A stretch of 64,000 nucleotides of DNA, from NCBI RefSeq assembly GCF_004342845.1, contig NZ_SLXB01000006.1, positions 62,001 through 126,000 on the forward strand. Direction: 5' to 3'. The notes under the pieces were generated by a model. The model had not been told where the DNA came from. It did not search any database and saw only the letters and a program-made list of their open reading frames with translations. Position numbers and translations under genes: made by a program. The DNA comes from Prevotella heparinolytica. GTDB lineage: Bacteria > Bacteroidota > Bacteroidia > Bacteroidales > Bacteroidaceae. Of the stretch, positions 16,466-25,491 are shown one piece after another (the first letter of the stretch is position 1; every line of letters starts with the position of its first letter).

Positions 16466-19400
16466 ATGAAACGATTATATTTGTTCCTTTGGGGCATCTG
16501 CATGGTTTGTCTCTCTGCCGCGGCGCAAAACTACATGTTCAAATGCCTGGAAGTGAAAGACGGTCTCCCCAATAATCAGATCAACTCCATTTGCAAAGAC
16601 TCGCAAGGCTTTCTGTGGTTCGGTACGGCTTCCGGGTTGGCGCGCTATGACGGTTATCGATTCCGGACGTTCCGCCATGACGATAGCCGGACAACTTCCA
16701 TTCCCGACAATTTTGTGGAAAACATCGTGGAAGACAGTGAAGGCAGGCTTTGGATGCGGATAGGCGAAACGAATTATACCTTTTTTGACCCTGTGGCGGA
16801 GACCTTTGAGAACGATATGCGTGGCTATATGTGGAATATCGGTATAAACGGAGTCCCGCAGGAGGTAATGGTGGACAAGGAGAAAACTCTTTGGTTCTAT
16901 GTGCCCGGAGTGGGATGCTACCGTTATCGTGCCGGTGAAAAAAAAGCCGAAGGGCTTCTTTTTACAACCAGAGGATTACCGCAAGGTAACATCACCGGCA
17001 TGATAGATAGCAAAGAGGGTATCTTGCTGGCTTATAGTAACGGACGCATTGTTTGTATAGATAGCCGGCGCATGGCGCTGAAGTGGACGCTGACCGACAT
17101 CACTGAGATGGTGGGAGAGGAATATGTAGAGACGTTCTCTTTATTCGTGGACAGAGATGAAGACCTTTGGATATATGGTGCTCCGGGCCTATGGGTCTAT
17201 AATCTGAAAAGCAAGGAATGGAAAAAGAACCGTAGCGACCGGATAAGCAACCTTTCGCACAACATGATAAGGAGCATTACTCAAGACCGTAAAGGGCATA
17301 TCTGGCTGGGAAAAGATCAGGAGGGGATAGACGTTCTGGACAAGAAAACGGGGAAAATCACATCGCTGATAAGCCATCCGGATAATGAACGTGGGCTGCC
17401 CCACAATACGATTATGGAACTATATGAAGATGCCGCCGGCATCATGTGGGTGGGTACCTATAAAAAAGGTGTGGCCTACTATGACGAAAGTATCTATAAA
17501 TTTGCTTTAAGTCCGTTGGGCGACGTCAATGCCATAGAAGACGGCAGAGATGGCACTTTGTGGCTTGGAACGAACGATGGAGGGTTGGTGCATTGGAATC
17601 CGCAGAGCGGAGAGAAGAATACGTTTCTTCGCCGGGGAGAGAACTCGCTTACCGCAAACGTGGTAGTCAGTCTGTTGAAGGCAAAAGACGGCAGGTTGTG
17701 GATTGGTACTTTCTGGGGAGGATTGGATTGTTATGACGGTCATCGCTTCGTTCACTATCGCCATCAACCGGGCAATCCCAATTCTTTATCGAACAACAAT
17801 GTATGGTCTTTGGCCGAGGACGAGGAAGGAAATATCTGGATAGGTACACTAAGTGGGGGAGTACAGCGACTGAATCCTAAAACCGGAGTCTTTACTAATT
17901 ATAATGTGGCAACTTGCGGTCTTATTTCGGACTACATTGCTTCCATCTGCATGGGGCGTAACAATCGCCTGATCATAGGAACGGCTTCTTCGGGCATTTC
18001 CATCCTCGACTTGAATACCGGACGGGCAACTAATTATGTGGGGACGAAGTCGGGAAATGCACGCTTCTCCAATCAGAGTGTCAATCAGGTGTATGAGGAC
18101 AGTCGCGGACTGATTTGGATTGCCACGCGCGACGGGTTGAATCTTTACGATCCCGTCAATGACGGTTTGCAGGTTATCTCTCTTCCACAAGAGATTTCCG
18201 GTCGTTTCATCTCCGGTATTGTGGAAGACAAGCACCGTAACATGTGGGTCACTACTGCCGACGGAGTGGTCAACATGGTCGTATTGCAGGACAAACGTTC
18301 GCAAGAATATGCTTTTCACTTTCATGTGTATAACGATAAGGATGGTTTGCAAGGCAGTGAGTTCAACCTGCGTTCCATCGAACGTTCGGATTCGGGTGAG
18401 ATTGTGATGGGAGGACTGTATGGCATCAATATTTTTAATCCTGATGTCATAAAATACAATCGCACACAGCCCAAAGTGATATTTACTGATTTCCGTCTGT
18501 TCAATGAAGAGGTGGAAGTGGGGCGAGAGTATGGTGGACGTGTTGTGCTGGATAAATCTCTCAATCATATAGGCGAGTTGACGCTCGATTACCGGCAGAA
18601 TGTCTTTACGGTTGTATTTGCATCAGACAATTATGTGTTGCCCGAGAAGACCCGCTACATTTATAAGCTGGAAGGCTTTGATAACGACTGGATGACCTCT
18701 GCTTCGGACATGCGGCGGGCCACCTATACCAATCTGGCTCCCGGTGCTTACGTGCTGAGGGTAAAGGCTGTCAACAGCGATGGTTTTGCAGGGACGGAAG
18801 AGGCCGTGCTGAAGATTGTGATTCTTCCCCCCTTCTGGCAGACCACGTGGGCATATATATTCTATGTGTTGCTGTTGGCGGGAATTATCTATCTTTCTAT
18901 CCGTGCCGTAGAACGCAAGGAACGGAACAAGTTTAAAATCAGACAGATGGAACAGGATGCCCGGAAGATGGAAGAGGTGAACCAGATGAAGTTTCGTTTC
19001 TTTACGAACGTCAGTCATGAATTGCGCACACCGCTTACACTGATAATATCTCCGCTGGAAAGCATGATGAAAGAGGTGTCGGACGACAAACAATTGGGAC
19101 GCTTGACGTTGATGCATCGCAATGCGCTTCGGCTGTTGAATCTCGTGAACCAATTGCTCGATTTTCGCAAGAGTGAAGTGGCGGGGCTGCATCTCACTTC
19201 TGCCGAAGGGGATATAGTGGCTTTCGTAAGGCATATTTGCGCATCTTTCCTGATGCTTTCTGAGAAGAAGAATATACATCTGACCTTTTATTCGGCTGTG
19301 GAGTCTTTGAACATGTTGTTTGATGAAGATAAAATGGGCAAGGTGGTGATGAACCTGCTTTCCAATGCCTTCAAGTTCACGCCCGAAGGAGGCCGGGTGG

Positions 19401-20572
19401 ATGTTTCGATGGAAGTGTTGAAGGGTGAACCGGATAAATTACTGTTGAAAGTATCGGATACGGGAACCGGAATAAAGGATGAAGATAAAGAGCACATCTT
19501 CGAGCGCTTCTATCAGGTCGATCATCCTAATCCGAATCTTCAGTCTACGGGCAGTGGTATAGGCTTGAGCCTGGTGCACGATTTTGTGACACTGCATGAA
19601 GGTACGGTGCAGGTATTGGATAATGTGGGTGCCGGAAGCGTATTTCTTGTGACCATTCCTATCAAGCAGGTCGGTCGGGAAGGGGCTGTTTCTAAATCCG
19701 GCAGAAAGAAAGAGGCGGAGAAAGTCTTTGTTGAGTCGGAAATAGAGCAAGTCTTGGACGAAGAAAACGAAGTATTGTCCGATGATATGGACGATACGAC
19801 CGATGGCGGAGACAAAGAACAGCCATTGGTGCTGGTTGTGGATGACAGCGATGACTTGGTGGCCTTCATGAAGGATAGTCTGAGCCTCTATTTCCGCATA
19901 CAGACCGCTTCGAACGGAAGGGAGGCATGGCAGCTGATACCGGATTTGCAGCCGGATATCATTGTAAGTGACGTGATGATGCCCGAAATGGATGGCAACG
20001 AACTGTGCCGTTGGGTGAAAACCGACAAGCGCACCGAGAATATTCCGGTCATATTGCTCACTGCCAAGCAAGCGGTAGAAGATAAAGTGGAAAGCCTGAC
20101 TATCGGGGCGGACGATTATGTGACGAAACCTTTCAATGTGGAGGTACTGATACTGCGCATGCGTAAACTGATTGACTTGTACGGTAAGCGCAGACAGCGT
20201 TTACGGATTGAACCTGAACCGAGCCGGATAGTTATCACCTCGTTGGACGAACAGTTGGTGGCGGATGCCATCAAGTATGTGGAAGCCAACATCGGCCGCA
20301 GCGACTTGTCTGTCGAAGAGTTGAGCCGTGAACTGGGGATGAGCAGGGTGCATCTTTATAAAAAGCTTTCGCAGATCACGGGCAAGACACCTATCGAGTT
20401 CATTCGCATCATCCGTCTGAAGAGAGCAGCGCAACTGCTTCGTGAAAGTCAGCGGAATGTATCGGAGATTGCCTATCAGCTCGGCTTTAATAATCCTAAA
20501 TATTTCAGCAAGTACTTCAGGGACGAGTTCGGCGTTTTGCCCTCTGTCTATCAGGAGAGAGAGGGTAAATAA
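16466..20572 (+). CDS. Hybrid two-component system regulator (HTCS) of a polysaccharide utilization locus
   Basis: A 1368-residue one-protein signalling system. It has a signal peptide (ending SAAAQ), a periplasmic sensor made of two-component-regulator beta-propeller repeats (about 25-640, with recurring GxxWxGT and LWIG motifs), a Y_Y_Y domain (about 695-785), one membrane span (AYIFYVLLLAGIIYLSI), a histidine-kinase dimerisation domain with H851 in NVSHELRTPL, an ATPase domain (NLLSNAFKFTPEGG; STGSGIGLSLV), a receiver with D1169 in VSDVMMPEMDG, and a C-terminal AraC-type DNA-binding domain. In this family a specific oligosaccharide bound by the propeller triggers transcription of nearby susCD and enzyme genes. 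It is the first gene of the locus and the likely activator. All key residues are intact. Confidence 0.97.
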   Translation: MKRLYLFLWGICMVCLSAAAQNYMFKCLEVKDGLPNNQINSICKDSQGFLWFGTASGLARYDGYRFRTFRHDDSRTTSIPDNFVENIVEDSEGRLWMRIGETNYTFFDPVAETFENDMRGYMWNIGINGVPQEVMVDKEKTLWFYVPGVGCYRYRAGEKKAEGLLFTTRGLPQGNITGMIDSKEGILLAYSNGRIVCIDSRRMALKWTLTDITEMVGEEYVETFSLFVDRDEDLWIYGAPGLWVYNLKSKEWKKNRSDRISNLSHNMIRSITQDRKGHIWLGKDQEGIDVLDKKTGKITSLISHPDNERGLPHNTIMELYEDAAGIMWVGTYKKGVAYYDESIYKFALSPLGDVNAIEDGRDGTLWLGTNDGGLVHWNPQSGEKNTFLRRGENSLTANVVVSLLKAKDGRLWIGTFWGGLDCYDGHRFVHYRHQPGNPNSLSNNNVWSLAEDEEGNIWIGTLSGGVQRLNPKTGVFTNYNVATCGLISDYIASICMGRNNRLIIGTASSGISILDLNTGRATNYVGTKSGNARFSNQSVNQVYEDSRGLIWIATRDGLNLYDPVNDGLQVISLPQEISGRFISGIVEDKHRNMWVTTADGVVNMVVLQDKRSQEYAFHFHVYNDKDGLQGSEFNLRSIERSDSGEIVMGGLYGINIFNPDVIKYNRTQPKVIFTDFRLFNEEVEVGREYGGRVVLDKSLNHIGELTLDYRQNVFTVVFASDNYVLPEKTRYIYKLEGFDNDWMTSASDMRRATYTNLAPGAYVLRVKAVNSDGFAGTEEAVLKIVILPPFWQTTWAYIFYVLLLAGIIYLSIRAVERKERNKFKIRQMEQDARKMEEVNQMKFRFFTNVSHELRTPLTLIISPLESMMKEVSDDKQLGRLTLMHRNALRLLNLVNQLLDFRKSEVAGLHLTSAEGDIVAFVRHICASFLMLSEKKNIHLTFYSAVESLNMLFDEDKMGKVVMNLLSNAFKFTPEGGRVDVSMEVLKGEPDKLLLKVSDTGTGIKDEDKEHIFERFYQVDHPNPNLQSTGSGIGLSLVHDFVTLHEGTVQVLDNVGAGSVFLVTIPIKQVGREGAVSKSGRKKEAEKVFVESEIEQVLDEENEVLSDDMDDTTDGGDKEQPLVLVVDDSDDLVAFMKDSLSLYFRIQTASNGREAWQLIPDLQPDIIVSDVMMPEMDGNELCRWVKTDKRTENIPVILLTAKQAVEDKVESLTIGADDYVTKPFNVEVLILRMRKLIDLYGKRRQRLRIEPEPSRIVITSLDEQLVADAIKYVEANIGRSDLSVEELSRELGMSRVHLYKKLSQITGKTPIEFIRIIRLKRAAQLLRESQRNVSEIAYQLGFNNPKYFSKYFRDEFGVLPSVYQEREGK

Positions 20573-20612
20573 CCGGAATTCGATATAAGGTTCCGGATAT
20601 GGGTTTCATCCG

Positions 20613-20663
20613 TACAAGAAAGAGTTTTCATCAGCGGATAAAACCTCTCTTTGCCTTGTCTGA
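20613..20663 (+). terminator. Possible terminator hairpin after the HTCS gene
   Basis: An imperfect hairpin: ACAAG...AAAGAG...TTTT pairs with AAAA...CTCTTT...CTTGT, with bulges and no clean T run. Placed 40 bases after the HTCS stop. Confidence 0.35.
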
Positions 20664-20689
20664 AACAGGAAGAGATTAGGAGGGGAGTT

Positions 20690-20773
20690 CTATCTTAGCG
20701 CTTGCGATGTATATCGCAGGCGCTAAGATATATATCGCAAGGCGCAAGATATACATCGCAAGCGCTAAGATAG
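20690..20773. repeat. 21-bp tandem repeat with a perfect 26-base inverted repeat
   Basis: Three 21-base units begin GATGTATAT, GATATATAT and GATATACAT at 20706, 20727 and 20748, each followed by CGC. The ends 20690-20715 and 20748-20773 are perfect reverse complements over 26 bases, spaced by 32, so the whole segment can fold into one long hairpin or cruciform. It lies in the 437-base gap between the HTCS and GH31 genes; a promoter -7 element follows at 20966. Confidence 0.95.
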
Positions 20774-20965
20774 AGTTTTCTCCCGTTGGCGGCGAATGTT
20801 TTCAGGCAGGTCTCATCATCTTTCGGACGGCATCTCGTTCACTTCTTTTCTTAATATCGGGTCAAATAACAACAGATACCCATTCCGGAAACATTTTATC
20901 TTTAAAGGCATCAAAAGATACCTTTTGTCTCAACATCCGGGAGGTGTGTTCCGGAAGAGGCTTCT

Positions 20966-20973
20966 TATCTTTG
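20966..20973 (+). promoter_or_regulatory. Promoter -7 element of the GH31 gene
   Basis: TATCTTTG fits TAnnTTTG, 37 bases before the GH31 ATG. No convincing -33 TTTG is present, as expected for a promoter needing an activator such as the adjacent HTCS. Confidence 0.5.
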
Positions 20974-21009
20974 CACCGGAAGAAAAATCACTTTAAAGAA
21001 CAGTAACGT

Positions 21010-23892
21010 ATGAATTTGAAAAACACTTCAGTTTATTTGCTTGCCGCATGGATGCTTGCCGCATGTGCCGGAAGCGGACTTCAAAAGACGGAAAACGGCG
21101 TGATTATAGAAGTAAGCCGACAACGGCCTGCGGATGTGCGTAAGGTAAGGTTGGAGGTGATGGGCGAGAAGCTCATCCGCGTATCGGCCACTCCGGAGAA
21201 AGAGTTCTCGAAGGAACCAAGTCTCATACTGATTCCCCGGCAGCATAAAACAGCGTTTAAGGTGGAGGAGCAGGCGGATGAAGTCTGTGTGAAGACCTCC
21301 GAATTATGTGCCATCGTTTCAAAGAAAACCGGCGAAGTGCGTTTTACCGATGCTGCCGGAAACCTGATTCTGGCGGAAGACAGCAACGGAAGAACCTTTG
21401 CCCCGATCGAAGTGGAAGGTACCAAAGGATATACCGTTCGGCAAGTGTTCCGATCGGCGGGCAACGATGAGGCCTACTATGGCCTGGGGCAGCATCAGGC
21501 GGATGAGTTCAACTACAAGGGGAAAAATGAGGAGCTGTTTCAATACAACACCAAAGTTTCCGTTCCGTTTATTGTTTCCAATAAGAATTACGGTGTGCTT
21601 TGGGATAGTTATTCCCTTTGTCGTTTCGGCGACCCGCGCGAATACTCGCAGTTGGGCGGTGTATTCAAGCTGTATGACAAGGATGGCAAGGAAGGTGCCT
21701 TGACGGGTACATACGTTCCGGCCGATAGGCGCGTGGAGACCATCGTACGCCGTGAGGATTCTCTCTATTTCGAGCATCTGGATCGTGCCGCCCGTTTGAA
21801 GAAAGTGATAAACCTGCCGGACGGATTCCCGTTTATGGGAGCGGGCGTGACGTATGAAGGCGAGATAGAACCATCGGAAACCGGCTTGTTCCGCTTCATC
21901 CTCTATTATGCCGGCTATACCAAAGTATATATCAATAATGAGTTGGCAGTGCCCGAACGTTGGCGCACGGCCTGGAATCCCAACAGCTATAAGTTTGCGG
22001 TGAATCTGGAAGCAGGCAAGCGTGTTCCTTTAAAGATTGAGTGGAAACCCGACGGGCAAGTCTCTTACTGCGGATTGAGAGTGCTCAGCCCGGTGGCCGA
22101 TGAAGAGCAGAACAAACTCTCCTGGTGGGGCGAAATGCAGAACGAGATAAACTATTACTTCGTATATGGCGACAATATGGACGAGGTGGTCAGCGGCTAT
22201 CGTACACTGACCGGCAAGAGCCCGATTATGCCGAAGTGGGCAATGGGTTATTGGCAGAGTCGTGAAAAGTACAACACGAAGGAGGAGGTGCTCTCTACCT
22301 TGAAGGAATTCCGCAAACGTCGGATTCCCATCGACAACATCGTCATCGACTGGTTGCACTGGAAGCAGGATGCGTGGGGAAGCCATGAATTCGACCCTGA
22401 ACGTTTTCCCGACCCCAAGGGGATGGTGCACTCTATCCATTCCATGAACGGCCGTGTAATGATTTCCGTGTGGCCCAAGTTCTATGTGACGACCGAGCAT
22501 TATAAGGAATTCGACGAGAAAGGTTGGATGTATCGGCAGGCCGTAAAAGACAGTATCAGAGACTGGGTAGGTCCGGGTTATCTGGGTTCTTTCTACGATG
22601 CTTACGATGCCGATGCGCGTAAGCTCTTCTGGAAACAGATACAAGACCATTACTATCCTCTCGGAATCGATGCATGGTGGATGGATGCCAGCGAACCGAA
22701 TGTGCGCGACTGCACGGATATTCAGTATCGTAAAGACCTTTCCGGCCCTACGGCTCTGGGTCCTTCGGCCAAGTTCTTCAACACGTATGCCTTGATGAAT
22801 GCCGAAGCTATCTATGACGGCCAACGCGGCATCGAGCCGGACAAGCGTGTCTTTCTGCTGACTCGTTCGGGCTTTGCCGGGCTGCAACGCTACTCCACCG
22901 CCACTTGGAGCGGTGACATTGCCACCCGTTGGGAAGACATGAAGGCGCAAATATCTGCCGGACTGAACTTTGCCGTCAGTGGAATTCCTTACTGGACGAT
23001 GGATATCGGTGGATTCTGCGTAGAGAATCGTTACGTGGCAGGCCAGCAGGAACTCAACCGGACGGGACGCGAGAATGCGGACTATAAAGAGTGGAGAGAA
23101 TTGAATGCCCGTTGGTATCAGTTCGGTGCTTTCTGTCCTTTGTTCCGTGCGCATGGGCAGTACCCGTTTCGCGAAGTATGGAACATTGCTCCCGAAGGGC
23201 ATCCATGCTATAATTCCATCGTTTATTATACCAAACTGCGCTATAACATGATGCCGTATATCTATTCATTGGCAGGCATGACCCATTTCAACGATTATAC
23301 CATCATGCGCCCGTTGGTGATGGACTTCACGGCAGATGCAAGCGTCAACGATGTAGGCGACCAGTTCATGTTCGGACCGGCACTGATGGTTGCTCCGGTT
23401 TATGAATACGGTGCACGCATGCGTGAGATGTATTTCCCCGCCGGTTGCGGATGGTATGACTTCTACACCGGAACCTACGTGGAAGGTGGCCGGAAGCTGA
23501 CAGTGGCTGCCCCTTATGAGCGCATACCGCTCTATGTACGTGCAGGAGCCATCATCCCCTTTGGTCCCGACATGCAATATAGCGACGAGAAGCAGGCAGA
23601 GGAAATCACGCTCTTTGTTTATGCAGGGCAAGACGGGGCATTTACCCTCTACGAAGACGAAGGGGTGAATTATAACTATGAGAAAGGAAAATATGCTGCC
23701 ATCCCGTTTGTTTACAACGATGCAGAGGGAACTTTGACCATCGGCGATCGCACGGGCGAATATTCCGGTATGTTGGAAGAACGTATCTTCAATGTGGTGA
23801 AAGTGGGCAAAGATAAAGTGCAAGCCTTTGATTTGAAGGCGAAAGGTGCAGTGGTGAAATACAACGGAAAAGCACAGCGTGTGAAACTCTAA
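21010..23892 (+). CDS. GH31 family alpha-glycosidase with PA14 insert, probable alpha-xylosidase
   Basis: A 960-residue lipoprotein (lipobox LAAC, C19). Domains in order: N-terminal beta domain, a PA14 insert (about 260-360, GVTYEGEIEPSETGLFRF and later), the GH31 barrel, and C-terminal beta domains. The nucleophile is D559 in WWMDASEPN and the likely acid/base is D636 in TWSGDIATRWEDM. WWMDASEPN and the PA14 insert are features I associate with GH31 alpha-xylosidases acting on xyloglucan or xylan side chains, rather than with starch alpha-glucosidases. It would act at the cell surface or periplasm, removing terminal alpha-linked xylose. It follows the HTCS and precedes a degraded gene remnant. 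Confidence 0.9.
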   Translation: MNLKNTSVYLLAAWMLAACAGSGLQKTENGVIIEVSRQRPADVRKVRLEVMGEKLIRVSATPEKEFSKEPSLILIPRQHKTAFKVEEQADEVCVKTSELCAIVSKKTGEVRFTDAAGNLILAEDSNGRTFAPIEVEGTKGYTVRQVFRSAGNDEAYYGLGQHQADEFNYKGKNEELFQYNTKVSVPFIVSNKNYGVLWDSYSLCRFGDPREYSQLGGVFKLYDKDGKEGALTGTYVPADRRVETIVRREDSLYFEHLDRAARLKKVINLPDGFPFMGAGVTYEGEIEPSETGLFRFILYYAGYTKVYINNELAVPERWRTAWNPNSYKFAVNLEAGKRVPLKIEWKPDGQVSYCGLRVLSPVADEEQNKLSWWGEMQNEINYYFVYGDNMDEVVSGYRTLTGKSPIMPKWAMGYWQSREKYNTKEEVLSTLKEFRKRRIPIDNIVIDWLHWKQDAWGSHEFDPERFPDPKGMVHSIHSMNGRVMISVWPKFYVTTEHYKEFDEKGWMYRQAVKDSIRDWVGPGYLGSFYDAYDADARKLFWKQIQDHYYPLGIDAWWMDASEPNVRDCTDIQYRKDLSGPTALGPSAKFFNTYALMNAEAIYDGQRGIEPDKRVFLLTRSGFAGLQRYSTATWSGDIATRWEDMKAQISAGLNFAVSGIPYWTMDIGGFCVENRYVAGQQELNRTGRENADYKEWRELNARWYQFGAFCPLFRAHGQYPFREVWNIAPEGHPCYNSIVYYTKLRYNMMPYIYSLAGMTHFNDYTIMRPLVMDFTADASVNDVGDQFMFGPALMVAPVYEYGARMREMYFPAGCGWYDFYTGTYVEGGRKLTVAAPYERIPLYVRAGAIIPFGPDMQYSDEKQAEEITLFVYAGQDGAFTLYEDEGVNYNYEKGKYAAIPFVYNDAEGTLTIGDRTGEYSGMLEERIFNVVKVGKDKVQAFDLKAKGAVVKYNGKAQRVKL

Positions 23893-23907
23893 TAACGTCT
23901 ATTCGTG

Positions 23908-24012
23908 ATGAAGAAACTATTGTTGCTTTTAATCGGACAGTCCGGAAGCATACGACTGACGGCTGCGGCCGATGGACTGAAACAAGGAGCGGCGGTTGTG
24001 AAAGTAAACTAA
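23908..24012 (+). pseudogene. Relic of a deleted glycoside hydrolase gene (first and last codons fused)
   Basis: A 34-codon frame begins 15 bases after the GH31 stop. Its first ten codons (MKKLLLLLIG) look like the start of a signal peptide; the rest (SGSIRLTAAADGLKQGAA) looks like the last strands of a GH2-type beta-glycosidase or similar C-terminal Ig-like domain, ending at a stop. The simplest reading is a large in-frame internal deletion that left both ends of a secreted enzyme gene. It is not expected to make a working protein. GH2 is a guess from the tail; other large hydrolases end in similar domains. Confidence 0.6.
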
Positions 24013-24095
24013 CGTACTTCGGTCGGAGAAAAGTATTTGTTTCGGTGGTTTGTTTCATTATCTTTTCCTTGTTGAGAATTAATACCGTATGCTTG

Positions 24096-24205
24096 TCCGG
24101 AGGTATCCCCTGCAAGAGATACCTGTAGGCAGGCTTAGGTAGAGATATATCTCTATCGTGCTGGAAATATATCTCCACCGTGCTGCATCTATACTTCCAG
24201 CCGGG
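24096..24205. repeat. Dispersed 22-bp-phased repeat, copy 2 (inverted relative to 16.1 kb)
   Basis: Five consecutive 22-base units start at 24096, 24118, 24140, 24162 and 24184; two end CGTGC. Reverse-complemented, the segment matches 16111-16215 in the blocks GGCTGGAAGTATAG, GCAGCACGGTGGAGATAT and GGTATCTCTT. Internal hairpins include GGTATC...GATACC. It fills the middle of the 490-base gap between GH31 and the AraC gene. Confidence 0.85.
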
Positions 24206-24323
24206 GCCATCTATATAACCGGTTGTGACAGGACGGTTACTTCTCTTTGAAGTAAATATTTTTCTTCCTCCTGCAAGACTTCGGGAATTGGAAGTGTGTG
24301 GTGTATTTTTCATGTGGCCTTTT

Positions 24324-24354
24324 CTTGCAGGTTTAATCTTTTTTACTATGTTTG
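24324..24354 (+). promoter_or_regulatory. Promoter of the AraC-family regulator
   Basis: CTTG (24324-24327), 19 bases, TATGTTTG (24347-24354). It predicts a leader of about 22 bases before ATG 24383, supporting that start. Confidence 0.6.
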
Positions 24355-24382
24355 CAGATGGTTACTTTAATAGCTATGGCCT

Positions 24383-25297
24383 ATGCAGACATTATTTACC
24401 GGTGATCCGTCTACTACGGTGCAGTATTTTCCCCGTGTTTCCATCAAGATACATTGTTGCAGGTATTGGTGGTTGAAGAATTGGGAATACAGTACGCTTT
24501 CGTTTCCTTTCTGGCGGATTTACCGCAATACCGGAGTTGGCGGTGTCATCGAATATCGGGGCACGACCTATCGCATGGAAACGAATAAAGTCTATCTCAT
24601 CGCTCCAAATACGGATTACAGCTCGCGCATAGAAGGGAATAGCATTCCCCGTCGGGGGAATTGCCTATGTGGAGGAAACCTCGGCGCCTTGGCGGAAAGT
24701 GAGCGGGAACAGTTGCTGGCAAATGGGGCCATCGGGCATTTGTTCGTTCATTTCTCGTTAGGATTTCCGTATGATAATGCGCTGACGGGTGTCTTTCCTA
24801 TCGACCTGACGGAAAGTCTGGAAGCGAAAATCGACCATATGCAACGCTATCTCCTGAGCAGTGGGCAAATATCCACGTTCGGTATAGGGGCTTTTTTGAA
24901 CGTTCAGGCACTTATCTGTGAGATACTTTTGGGCGTTGAGGGAAGCCAATGGAAGCCAAACACCGGCGATGTCCGCATTGCGCAAGCCATCAGTTATATT
25001 GAAGACCATTGCGAAGAGAATCTGTCCAACGAACTACTGGCGAGTAGGGCTTGCATGGCCACTAACTCCTTTTCTCGTCTGTTCAAGAATGAGACGGGAG
25101 TCACTTTACAGAAGTTTGTCAAGAAGAAAAGGATAGATTATGCTTGTATGCTCATCACTCATACCGGAATGAGTATCGAGGAGATAGCCGCCAAGACGGG
25201 CTTCTCCAACCGTTTCCATTTTACCCGCGTGTTTTGTGAAATCATGAAAGTGGCTCCGGGCAAGTATCGGGATTTGTTCTTATTTCCTCCTGCATAG
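24383..25297 (+). CDS. AraC-family transcriptional regulator
   Basis: A 304-residue cytoplasmic regulator. The N-terminal ~170 residues look like a cupin-type ligand-binding domain (VIEYRGTTYRMETNKVYLIA). The C-terminal ~100 residues carry two helix-turn-helix motifs: NELLASRACMATNSFSRLFK and SIEEIAAKTGFSNRFHFTRV. It has no membrane span or receiver, so it probably senses a soluble intracellular sugar, giving the locus a second regulator beside the HTCS. It lies just upstream of susC and has its own promoter. Confidence 0.9.
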   Translation: MQTLFTGDPSTTVQYFPRVSIKIHCCRYWWLKNWEYSTLSFPFWRIYRNTGVGGVIEYRGTTYRMETNKVYLIAPNTDYSSRIEGNSIPRRGNCLCGGNLGALAESEREQLLANGAIGHLFVHFSLGFPYDNALTGVFPIDLTESLEAKIDHMQRYLLSSGQISTFGIGAFLNVQALICEILLGVEGSQWKPNTGDVRIAQAISYIEDHCEENLSNELLASRACMATNSFSRLFKNETGVTLQKFVKKKRIDYACMLITHTGMSIEEIAAKTGFSNRFHFTRVFCEIMKVAPGKYRDLFLFPPA

Positions 25298-25423
25298 AAA
25301 CACTATCTGAAAGAGTCTGCCTCTCTGCAACTTGTTGTTCGTTTCCGCGTATATATAGGAAGAAAAAGACTCCTTTACGATTGCGAATGTTTGTTACAGA
25401 TACAACATGAAACGTATCGGATA

Positions 25424-25454
25424 TTTGTTAACTCCGAAGATTGTCGTATGTTTG
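25424..25454 (+). promoter_or_regulatory. Promoter of susCD
   Basis: TTTG (25424-25427), 19 bases, TATGTTTG (25447-25454): full match to the Bacteroides consensus, 37 bases before the susC ATG. Confidence 0.75.
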
Positions 25455-25491
25455 CATCCGTGATTTTATGTTAAACTAATCTAATTTTACT

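Noticed and set aside
20707..21006. Small repetitive frame (KIYIA-type repeats) before GH31
   Set aside because: The 21-bp unit is a multiple of three, so it reads as a peptide repeat by chance; it lies on a perfect DNA inverted repeat and has no start context.
22030..23202. 390-codon reverse frame inside GH31
   Set aside because: Shadow of a clear GH31 gene; no recognisable protein.
23789..24313. 174-codon reverse-strand frame across the GH31-AraC gap
   Set aside because: It overlaps the end of GH31, the enzyme relic and the repeat array, and shows no domain or start signal.
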